64,000 bases of DNA, taken from assembly GCA_954871525.1 (NCBI GenBank), contig OX940870.1, positions 18,879,501-18,943,500 on the forward strand, written 5' to 3'. Within the stretch, counting starts at the first letter, position 1. Every line of letters begins with the position of its first letter. Positions 34,841 to 44,244 of this stretch are shown piece by piece. Position numbers and translations under genes: made by a program. The notes beneath the pieces are model-generated. The model did no database searches and was not told where the DNA came from. It was given only the letters and a program-made list of their open reading frames with translations. Source of the DNA: Parietaria judaica. Its lineage: Eukaryota > Streptophyta > Magnoliopsida > Rosales > Urticaceae.

Positions 34841-35412
34841 AAAAAAAAAGTACTATATTTTCGCAAGTACAATTATTGTTTTCCAACGTTAAAAAACGGC
34901 TATATTCGCAAAAATAATTTAAAAAATATAAATTCATTTATTTTGACTATTAATTATACCATAGTTACTTATATTTTTACTCGCGAGATGTGAAATGTAG
35001 TACTTCGAAAGTTTTATTTGTAATGCATGTTATATTGTTTGTAAGAGATAATGTATACTTAGTTTTATTAATATAAATATGTAATTGTTTTACGTTGTGG
35101 CGCATAACTTATTTTATGAATATACACTTTCGAAACATTTATAATTCAAAAAACATGAGGGTTAAAGTGAATATCGGAATGTAAGCTTGAGGGCATAAAG
35201 TGAATACCGTACGAGATAGTTTTTAATAATTTTGAAACAACAAAATCACTTACAACAATTAAATATTACATTTAATAGTTTTAAAACAGCAAAATCACTC
35301 ACAACAATTCAACATTACATTTAATACATTTTAAATAACAAAATAACTCACAACAATTCAATATTATATTAATAAAACTACAACAATTAAAATCATAATT
35401 CTTCATTAATAC
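34841..35412. other. AT-rich spacer with short ACAACAATT repeats
   Basis: No gene seen. From 35225 the motif AACAAAATCACTTACAACAA recurs about three times with a period of 55-60 bp. It is probably the 3' flank of the minus-strand ORF that follows. Confidence 0.4.
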
Positions 35413-35823
35413 CTAAATTTCTACGACAACGATTGGCATGTCAACGTAAATGAGTTGTGCCTCGTTCAACGATTGCGAGAATCTCTTCTCGACATCATTT
35501 GCATTTCGCGTACCTATCTTGAGTTTGAGCCTCATTTGAAAGTCTGTTTCCCATAGTAAAGACGGTGGCCTACCACGTCCACGCCCCCTCGTCGGTCGTG
35601 GCCCGTCGGCACGAGAGGTCTGATTTAGAGGTTGATTCGGAGGCATTTCAAACTCCTCGGTGTCGTCGGAAGAGATGAAAATAGTATTATTGGAACTTGT
35701 TCCATGGAAAAACTATCATCATCGGAGGAAGAGGAAGAGGAATACACAAAAACGAATTAGTGATATTCCGATGACAAACCGAAACGAGACGGATCATCCA
35801 TAACTAAGAAAAGTTATGATATT
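35413..35823 (-). pseudogene. Minus-strand Ser/Asp-rich, RGRGRG small ORF (CACTA-1)
   Basis: Opposite to the transposon genes. The open part (35413-35646) encodes MPPNQPLNQTSRADGPRPTR then GRGRGRPPS and LLWETDFQMRLKLK. Upstream, from an ATG near 35802, another reading gives a start with a run of serines and aspartates (SSSSSSDDD), interrupted by a stop and a frameshift. The homologous region of CACTA-2 (58957-59333) is conserved in layout. The RGRGRGRP segment resembles an AT-hook-like or RNA-binding low-complexity stretch; that is only a resemblance. I do not recognise the family. Confidence 0.4.
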
Positions 35824-35899
35824 TTTGAATCTAAATAAGGATAAATTTGGTGAACATTAGAATAAAATATCAGCAAGTATAGGTTTAAATAGAAGATTT

Positions 35900-36113
35900 G
35901 TGTAGATCAACATGCCGTGGCGTAATTACATAACGTCGCGGCATACGTCGCAGATCTCTCCTTCTTCTTTTTTTTTTCATACCCATTTACACCATAACTC
36001 CAAAAACCCTATTTTTTTCTCCCTTAGGTGACTTGCCTTCGATTTTGAATTGGGGCTCGGTGCTTCGTCACGGAAGAAAACGGTATTTAATCTTAAAATT
36101 CTTTATTTGCAAT
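35900..36113 (+). promoter_or_regulatory. Upstream region of TNP2 (CACTA-1)
   Basis: A pair of motifs (GCCGTGGC and GTCGCGGC, 35913-35943) is followed by a C/T-rich stretch (35955-36025) leading to the TNP2 ATG. Motif array followed by a pyrimidine-rich leader is the same layout as in front of ORF1 and ORF3. Confidence 0.45.
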
Positions 36114-38216
36114 ATGGCATTTAGGGAATGGATGACGAAAAATAGATTGAGCGATGATTACCGACATGGTGTTCAAGAATTTATGGCTTTTGTGTGTTTA
36201 AACTTTGAGGAGATTTGATTAGGTGTCCTTGTCTTTTATGTGGAAATTTAGTTTCGAAATCTATGAAAGTAGTCAAATCGCATTTGTTAGCTATTGGTAT
36301 TACGAGTTCCAATGATCATTGGTACTTTCATGGAGAAAAGATGCGTGGTAAAAGTGTCAATGATTTAATTGAATAAGAAGAAGACGAGGACGAAGCCGGT
36401 GACATTGGTGGTTTGATGGATGATATCGACTATAATTTTGTGGGAAGACCGCAATTATTAGAGTCGATGGTGGGGGATTTCGAAGCGCCTTTGTATAATG
36501 GGAGTAACACAACAAAAATAAGATTTTTGGTATCATTATTCCACTTAAAGGCGGCAGGAAGTTGGACAAATTCTAACTTTACGCAATTGTTGGAACTCTT
36601 TCGTGAAACGTTGCCGGCCAGTAATAAAGTTCCGACAGGAATATATGCGGCAAGAAAAAGACACTGGGCTTGTTAGGTTTAAAGTTTGAAAAGTTTCATG
36701 CATGTCCAAAAGATTGCGTACTGTATAGGAACGAGCATACAGAATTAAGTGAATGTCCACTGTGCAATGGGTCAAGGTGGAAGACAAGAAAGGAGCCACA
36801 TGACGGTATCAAAGGGGTTCCGCAGAAAGTATTATGGTACATTCCCCCATTCACCCTCCTCAAACGCATGTTTAACAATATTAATCACGCGGAGAACATC
36901 GTTTGGCACTCAAAAAATTAGAGTAATGATGGGATTTTAAGACACCCTTGTTATGCTTCACAGTGGAAAAGTTTTGATACTCGGTATCCGGGAACCCAGG
37001 ACTTTGCGTCTCGGTTTGGCAACAGACGGGAGTTCAACTCAGAACCCAGGGCAACTACAATCTCCCTCCGAAGTTGTGTATGAAGCGGAAGTTCTTGATG
37101 TTGACTCTTTTAATTTTGGGACCGAGCCAACCAGGAAATGACATCGACGTCTACTTGGCACCTTTGGTCGATGATCTAAAGATGATGTGGAATGAAGGAA
37201 TTGAGATCAAAGATGCTTACCGACGAGAAGTGTTCAAGTTTAAAGCAATGTTGATGTGGACAATCAATGACTTCTCGGCGTACGGAAACTTGTCTGGTTA
37301 CTCGGTGAAATGTTATATTGGTTGTCCAGTCTGCATCAAAAATACATCTTCAATCCGGTTTAAACATGGAAAGAAAACAGTTTCTCGACCATAGGAGATT
37401 TTTACCAAGAGATCACCCGTACAGAAAGAAAGAAAAAAAGTTTAATGGACATCAAGAACATCGACCTCCTCCAAAAATTCTGAACGGTGAAGATGTATAT
37501 AAACTTATTTGTGAAGAGACTTATGAAGTGCTTGAAAAAAGAACGTCGAATGGTAAGAGGAAGCAAAAGAAATTTGAAGATAGACCGTTCAAAAAATTAT
37601 CAATCTTCTACGAGCTCCCAAATTGGAAGACGCATTACGTTCGACATTGTTTGGACGTTATGCACATTGAAAAAAATGTATGTGAAGCGATTGTTGGTAC
37701 ATTGTTTGATGATCCAAATGAAACAAAAGACGGGAAAAATGCTCGACAAGATCTCGTTGAATTGGGTATACGACCGGATTTTCATCCTAAAATCACTGGA
37801 AAGAAGACATTACTACAACCGGCTGTCCACACTTTATCGAGAGCGGAGCGAAGGAAGCTTTGTGGATGGCTTGTGGCGATAAAAGTTCCCGAAGGTCATT
37901 CTTCGAACTACAAGAGGTTTGTATCAATGAAAGATTTGAGACTTATCGGAATAAAGACTCACGATTGTCATATGTTGCTTCAACAAATACTCCCTCTTGC
38001 ATTGCGAGGGTTTTTGCCAAAGGAAGTTCGATGCGAGAATTATCTCTCGTCGTGCATGTGAATGCGAGAAATGTAGAAGAATCGAATGAAGAAGTTGAAG
38101 ACATCACTACCATCGCACAATTCTCCAACGGGCTACAATCGTTTGAAGACGTTGATGATGATAATGATGTTTCGTTTTTGTTACGTCGAGATATCCCGGC
38201 ATTGGAAATTTATTGA
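36114..38216 (+). pseudogene. TNP2: TNP2 transposase of CACTA-1, frameshifted and internally deleted
   Basis: Transposase that would cut and join element ends. The N-terminal transposase-associated domain reads MAFREWMTKNRLSDDYRHGV then, after a frameshift near 36217, IRCPCLLCGN and HLLAIGITSSNDHWYFHGE. Next come KFEKFHACPKDCVLYR, ECPLCNGSRWK and HSKN. The tnp2 core reads GNDIDVYLAPLVDDLK, LMWTINDFSAYGNLSGYS, CPVC and NWKTHYVRHCLDVMHIEKNV. Frameshifts near 36675, 36930-37075 and 37390, and a stop at 36374-36376, are mostly shared with CACTA-2. At 38032 it is fused to the C-terminal acidic end (DVDDDNDVSFLLRRDIPALE) by a private 1,119-bp deletion that removes the DUF4218 and DUF4216 parts. Confidence 0.9.
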
Positions 38217-38399
38217 ATAATAATGTTATATATCGATCTTGTTTTTCATGTATGAACAATTAGTTATCATGTTTATTTATTTGGAAATTGATTGAACAAT
38301 TGTTTTTCAATTAGTTATCTTTTAAAATTTTATTTTGGCAATTGATTGAACAATTGCTTTTATAAATAATTTTGTTAAATAATTGTAAATTTGGTTCAT
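38217..38399 (+). other. AT-rich 3' flank of TNP2
   Basis: Short AT-rich spacer with repeated TTGATTGAACAATTG. Nothing else seen. Confidence 0.4.
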
Positions 38400-39370
38400 T
38401 TTATACTTGATACCGCGGCCTTTTTATGAGGTGCCGCGGCGCGTTTCATACGGGAAAACAATGCCGCGGCTTTTATACATACAGGCCGCGGCGAATTGCA
38501 TACGACAGAGGCCATATAGGTGAATTCAAAGGGACACCGCGGCTTAGACATACCGACGCATTGGCATATGTACATAAATCCTCGGTGTATATGGTCATGC
38601 CGTGGCATAAATCGCATACAAATTATACAGAGAGCATGCGTTTTCTGCAGGCAAAGAAATGCCGCGGCATACTTAGACAAAAACTTAACACATAAACTAA
38701 ACCATTTTTTTATGCGCGCGTTGTATCAAGTCATGCCGCGGTAATGTTACACATGCCGCGGCGTCAACAGACGAGCCTCGGCTTGTTGCTTTTTGTGCCG
38801 TTGCGTATTTACATACCAAAATATCGAAAAGTCTGTGTTAGTTTAAACCTTAACGTGCCGCGGCCTTGTTATCAACGTGCCACGGCGCGTTTCATACGTG
38901 ATACAAAATGCTGCATCGTTTCAAGACAAGCCGTGGCGAATTTCATATATAGCATAGGGTACATAGATAAATTCAGTATGACGCCGCGGCTTAAGTATAT
39001 ATACACCTTTGCATGAGTATATAAAGCCTCGGCGAGCTTATATGGTGCCCGACATAAATAGCGTACAAATTATACAGAGAGCATGCTTTCTGGAGGCCAA
39101 ATCTTGCCGCGGTATACGATAAATAAGCCGTGGCATTACCGGAAGGACGAGGTGTATGCCGCGGTAAAGTATGTAACAGCCGCGGTGTATAGGTACGAGC
39201 CCCGGCTCATTTATTCAATGCCGTGGCGTATTTACATCCCAAAATTATACAGAGTCGGTGTTATTTCAAACCTCAACGTGCCCCGGCTTATATAAACCAC
39301 GCCCTGGCGTGTATTTTTCCACGTAGGTCTACGCCGCGGCAGGTAAAGGTTAAGCCGCGGCATGTATCGG
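38400..39370 (+). repeat. Internal GCCGCGGC array between TNP2 and ORF3 (CACTA-1)
   Basis: About thirty GCCGCGGC-type motifs (with GCCGTGGC, GCCACGGC and GCCTCGGC). Pairs with 21-22 bp from start to start are common, for example 38410, 38461 and 38867. ATTATACAGAGAGCATGC occurs at about 38625 and 39063. The two halves of the array are diverged copies of each other with a period near 437 bp. Apparent ORFs across the array are products of the repeat and are not genes. Confidence 0.85.
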
Positions 39371-39887
39371 GATTTTCAGACAACGGTTGCGTTATTCCGT
39401 TGTACAAAGCCATTTTTGAAATATTTTATTCTATTTAAACCTTATTCCCTCCATTTTTTTCACATTTCAGCCCTATTCCTTCCCTCGTTTTCTCTCTTTT
39501 CTCTCATCTCTTCTCTCTTCTCTCTTCTTCCTCTCTCTCTTCTATTTTCTCCCATAACATCGCCATCGCCGTGCTCCGCCGTGCCCCGCCGTGCCCCGCC
39601 ATTCTCTGCCGTGCTCCGACGTTCTCTGCCGTGCTCCGCCGCCGACGTATCCATTGCTGTGCCCTAACTCTGTTGAGGTGCGCTTCATCTTGTTCCTTCA
39701 ACAAGATAAGTCCTATCCTTATTCAATATTAAATATGTATTGCATTTTTTTAATGTTTGCCATTTAATGTTTTTATGCTTTTGTTGTCTTTCATGTTTGC
39801 CATGAAATGTTGTTTTTATGCTTTTGTTGACTTGAATGTTTGCAATTAAGTGTATTTGTTGTCTTGAATTATTTGATGTTTATGAAT
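39371..39887 (+). promoter_or_regulatory. ORF3 leader: TATA-like site, pyrimidine tract, GCC-rich segment
   Basis: TATTTAAA at about 39430 is followed by a TCTCTC-rich tract (39475-39550), a GCCGTGCTCC/GCCGTGCCCC repeat (39570-39650) and a possible 5'-UTR intron in T-rich sequence. It resembles the ORF1 leader in plan, suggesting that ORF3 has its own promoter. Confidence 0.45.
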
Positions 39888-42800
39888 TTTTGGAAACGAG
39901 TCAAATATATATTTAGGAAAGTTAGCTACTACTTGAATACGTCGGAGCGAGAAGTAACTAGGCCATCAACCGATCGAGAAGAAACGTCATCATTCGATGA
40001 AGAAGAAACTACGCCCGGTTAGTAGTATTGTTATTTTGTTTAAGGTATTGTATTTCATTGAATCTATCTAGTATTTAAAATTGATAATTTATTACTTCAT
40101 TTGTTTCTAGTTCTTAACAAAAATGATGAAGTAGCAAAATGTAGAAGAAAACTTAGAGGAGAAGGAAAAAGAAAAGTGAACCTCATGAAAAGTATCACTA
40201 TCTTAAAGCATAAGGGGGAAAAATACTTATGAGATTTGATGAGAAAAAACAACCGGATGGAAGAGATGGTGATCTTTTAGCTAGTTGGATTGATGTTCTT
40301 GCTCGGGAATTTATTCCAATTACTATATCCGATTGGAGATTGAAGAGTTTAAAAAAGGTGAAACATAGGATATGGAATGAAATCCAACAAGCATTTGTTA
40401 TTCCGAACGAGTACAAGAAGATGTGTTTATCTTGTGACGGGGAATCGGCAAGATAATTCTGGTATAATCTCTCTACCATATTCAAGAGAGATCCGAATGA
40501 TAAAAGAATCTTTGAGCGACCGGATATTGTTCAGAATTATTACACGAGCATCACGGACGAACATTGGGAGGAGTTTGTTAATATTAGATTAAGCGACGAG
40601 TTCAAAGAAGTCTCGGATCAAAACAAAGCTAATAAGGCTCTCGTTGAGTAACCCTCTAGATCGGGTCGAAACGGATATCGGAAGCTCGATCAAATGCTAG
40701 TAAGGGTTTTAATTTTATATTTTAAATTTAATCTATTGTTTATAATTGAATAACATTTTCCTTTGTTTCGTAGTTTGAAAAAAAACGGCGTATGGGCGAC
40801 AAAGCCGGAACTTTGGATCGAAATGAGGCATAATGATGATGGTTCAATAAAGGATCCTACTCTAGAGCCTATTGTGAATAAAATAGTAAGTGCAATGAGT
40901 TTATGTTATATAGTTATATATATAAATTATCTTGATTTGTATATTTTTGACTTAAAAATTTGTAATAATTCATTTTGTTATTAGGTTGAATGTACCACTC
41001 AAGTTGTGGACGACGATGAGGAAGACGATATTTTGACAAGAGCTTTGGGGAAGAAAGAACATCCCGGACGAGTTCGGGGACAATCCAAATACGTCTCAAA
41101 GCGAGCATGTTACAAAAAAGCCAAAGACTCAACGAATCCCCTCGTCAAGTCGGAAGCGAGAGATGCGGCTTTCGAGGAATGGAAGGCTTAAGTGGAACAA
41201 ATGATCCAAGGATCATCTTCAAGAAATATTGAAGGTAGTAATGAACCACTCGATGCGCATAGTCCGGTAAGTCAACCTCTTGCTCCTTTAGCACCGATTG
41301 AATTGAATTTTGATGACGATCGTACTGCCGCAACAAAGGCTAAGGGCAGAGATTTTATTTCGAAAGGACCGAGTCTAGGGAGTAACGAGCCTTGTGATGT
41401 GCAAAGTCTGGGAAAGCCACTGTTTACTTCCGTAGCGCCGGTTAATGTGCAACTTGACGAAGGTCAAATTCCCGCGAAAAGGCTAAGCGCAAAGGGTTCC
41501 TTTCGAAAGGACCGAATAGAGAGAATATCAAATATTTTAATGTGCAAAGTTGCGCTAGTCAATCGATTGCTCCCTCACCAGAGCTTGCGAACGTTCAAAT
41601 TCAAGCTAAAAAGGCAAAGAGCTCGCCTTTGGTTTCAAAAGGACCTATTCTAAGTATTGGCAGAATTTCCGCGGTTGATCCGGCGTCGTCTATTCTAAAT
41701 ACGCCCATTTCATTTATTGAAGGTGTTGATTGTCTCCTTTTTTCGGAGGGAATCGTTGAGCACGTCGCAACCGGGAAGGTGTTCCTAAAAAATGGAGAGG
41801 TTGGCGAGAAAATTCACAACATACCGTTGGATAGAGATCATCGTCGGATGTTAGTAGAAGCGTCGATGTCTAAAGACCCTATTCCTCTCCCGGTATCGGT
41901 GCAATGAATCGAAACCATTGATGATGTGGTGGGGACCTTTGTGCCTTGGCCAGTGTCCCTTATTGAAGAATTAAACTCCAAAGGTAATCAAGCTCCCAAA
42001 CCTAAGCCCAAAAATATAGCCAAAAGTTTGTATTACAATGAAATGGCACAAAAGATTAACATGAACCATGTTAATCCCCGATTGAGGGCGTTAGCGTCTT
42101 ATGCAAACGACTATATGCTTGCAAAGGGAAAGAAAAAAACAGTTGAGCTTGATAAGAGTTTCTGTGATTTTGCTCCGTTGTTGAATTTTGATGATACACG
42201 TGAATTTCTCCTCTCTCAAGACTTGACCGTAATGTGGATAATGATTTGTCAAAGGTATGTTTCCATTTTCATTTGCGATTTCATAATTATTAAATATATA
42301 ATTTATTGATTCATTTTTTATACATTAATTATTGTTATTTTTATTTGTAGTTATTTGCAAGAAAATCACATTCGCAATCCGGACATTTACGGTTTTATTC
42401 CGCCATGTGAAGACATCGGGTCCAACACAAAAGTAGGAGATGCTAAGAAAAATGCATTAAAACTTGATGTTGATCGATACTACAAACTTATACAAAATTG
42501 CAAGAATGACAAAAGATGGTTAATGCCTTACAATAGTCGTCACCATTGGATTCTTCTTGTTTTTAACCCTTGGAAGTCTATCGTAGCAAAGTTTGATTCT
42601 TTCCCCAATTCAAGCGGTTTAAATAGCCACTTAGAGCAATTTTTCCAAAAGTAAGTATTCTAAAACATAATCATTTTTATGTTTAAGTTATTTGAATTCT
42701 TTACTCTCTTTTTTTGTTTGTATTGAAGACGTATTCAATGTTAATCACGACACCGGCCTCTTGACACCCTCGTTGATAAAAACGGAGGATGTCCGAAACA

Positions 42801-42978
42801 ACCGGGAAATCATGAATGCGGATATTACGTCATGAAGTTCATTCACGACGTTGTGAGAAATGGTATGAATTTCGTCGATAGCAAACTTAATTATTGTGTA
42901 AGCGAAATAGATGGATTGAATGTAGATTTAGGTTTGTATGTGCTATCAAAGTTTGCTAACTATGACGATGAAGATTAG
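39888..42978 (+). pseudogene. CACTA-1 ORF3: Transposase_24-like plus Ulp1-type cysteine protease
   Basis: Multi-exon gene with introns at about 40019-40110, 40700-40773, 40886-40984, 42255-42350 and 42651-42728. The N-terminal part matches plant Transposase_24: MRFDEKKQPDGRDGDLLASW, then WATKPELWIEMRH and LGKKEHPGRVRGQSKYV. A low-complexity linker with repeated KAKSSPLVSKGP-type units follows. The C-terminus is a C48/Ulp1 (SUMO-protease-like) domain: SRHHWILLVFNPW (His about 42541-42546), AKFDSF (Asp 42595-42597), Gln at 42799-42801 and HECGYYVMKF with Cys 42817-42819, so the catalytic set is complete. Frameshifts or stops near 40230, 40456, 40650, 41191, 41540 and 41907 break the frame. Capture of Ulp1-like domains by plant CACTA and MULE elements is known. 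Confidence 0.82.
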
Positions 42979-43320
42979 AACATATTTTGGATTTGTTTGT
43001 TTATATTTGAACGGTGAATTTTGTATGGTGGATTATATGTTTTGTATGTATCGATCGTATAATCTTTAACCGATGATATTTTAATGTATTAATATTTTGT
43101 TTTAATATTTTGGATTAATGCTTTTAATAAAAAATTTAATTTATATTTTATTTACTAAAATATTAATTATTAACTACAGGTTCTATTGGTATTAGAAAGA
43201 GGATAAAAAGTTACCAGGTGAATTTTTTAAAAAAATCACCCGGTTTTTTATTTTTTTTAGTGCCTTTTTCAACAACGCTTAAAAACCGTCGCCCAAAACA
43301 AATAAAAAATTTCGGGATAC
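42979..43320 (+). other. AT-rich 3' flank of ORF3
   Basis: AT-rich sequence with TATTTTGGATTAATG-type repeats. Probable 3'-UTR and spacer. No gene seen. Confidence 0.4.
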
Positions 43321-44231
43321 AGTTTACGCCGCGGCTTCCAAAAACACGCCGCGGCGGATCTATACTACGTACGATGGTAAATTCCGTCGTTCGTAATTAC
43401 TTTACGCCACGGCTTTTAGGAACCAATGTCGCGGCCTACCTTAAACGATGCTGTGGCAGGTTTCTTCAAGCCGAGGCTTAATTTTGAAATTTCAAAAACA
43501 CCCGCGGCGTGGTTTGATCATGCCATGGCGTTTGAAAGTGTCGAAATGTCTAAAATAAGCCTCGGCATGTTAAATACATGCCGCAGCGTTTTCTAAACTA
43601 AGCCTCGGCGTGTTTGCATTGTTTATTCGTTTCCAGCCGCGGCCAGTTTGATTTAATGTCGCGGCGTTTAGCTTTCGAACAACGGATAAATACGTTGTTC
43701 GTTAATTTCTAGCCGCGGCTAGTTTGATTTAATGTCGCGGCGTTTAGCTTTCGAACAACGGATAAATACGTTGTTCGTTAATTTCTAGCCGCGGCAAGTT
43801 AACATTACGCAGCGGCGTGTTTGACTTTCGATTTGATTATAGACGCGGACTGTAATTTGTGCCGCGGCGTTTTGATTTCGAACCACTGATAAATCCGTGG
43901 TTCGTTGATTTCTAGCCGCGGCAAGTAAATATTACACCGCGGCGTTGTTGGCTTTATATTCGATTATAGCCGCGGCCTGTTATTTTGTGCCGCGGCTTTT
44001 GATTTCGAACCACGGATAATTCCGTTGTTCATTCGTTAAGAGCCGCGGCGTGTTTGATTACACGCCGCGGCGTTATCGCGTTCGAACCACAGAAATTTCC
44101 GTTGTAGGAAGATTTTCTCAACCATAGAAATAATTCCGTGGATGGAACTTACTACCATGCACGATTCTACCATGGTTACGAACCATAGTTGAAATTTTTC
44201 AATCATGGTTTTATTCACAGTTGAAACCCGG
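43321..44231 (+). repeat. Right subterminal array of CACTA-1 with 76-bp tandem repeats
   Basis: About thirty GCCGCGGC-type motifs. GCCGCGGC starts at 43636, 43712 and 43788 define a 76-bp tandem repeat. Each repeat holds a motif pair (22 bp apart) plus the hairpin GAACAACG-GATAAATA-CGTTGTTC. Further right the hairpin arms change but stay self-complementary (AACCACTGATAAATCCGTGGTT). The last 130 bp has CCATGG-type hairpins, mirroring the left end. Confidence 0.9.
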
Positions 44232-44244
44232 ATTTGTAGTAGTG

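Larger units (their letters stand above)
21731..44244 (+). mobile_element. CACTA-1, complete 22.5-kb En/Spm-type DNA transposon
   Basis: Left end CACTATTACAAAT (21731-21743) and right end ATTTGTAGTAGTG (44232-44244) form a 13-bp inverted repeat with one mismatch. The target duplication is TTT (21728-21730 and 44245-44247), in a satellite monomer whose two halves flank the element. Inside are three gene modules in one direction: ORF1 (23394-33889), TNP2 transposase (36114-38216) and a Transposase_24/Ulp1 gene (39888-42978). GC-rich palindrome arrays separate them. Without the nested Tekay element (8,906 bp plus a 5-bp duplication) it would be about 13.6 kb. ORF1 and TNP2 are broken, so it is not autonomous. 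Confidence 0.93.

Noticed and set aside
38426..39438. Six overlapping + strand ORFs
   Set aside because: They are open only because the GCCGCGGC array has few stops in some frames. Cys/Arg-rich translations repeat with the array.
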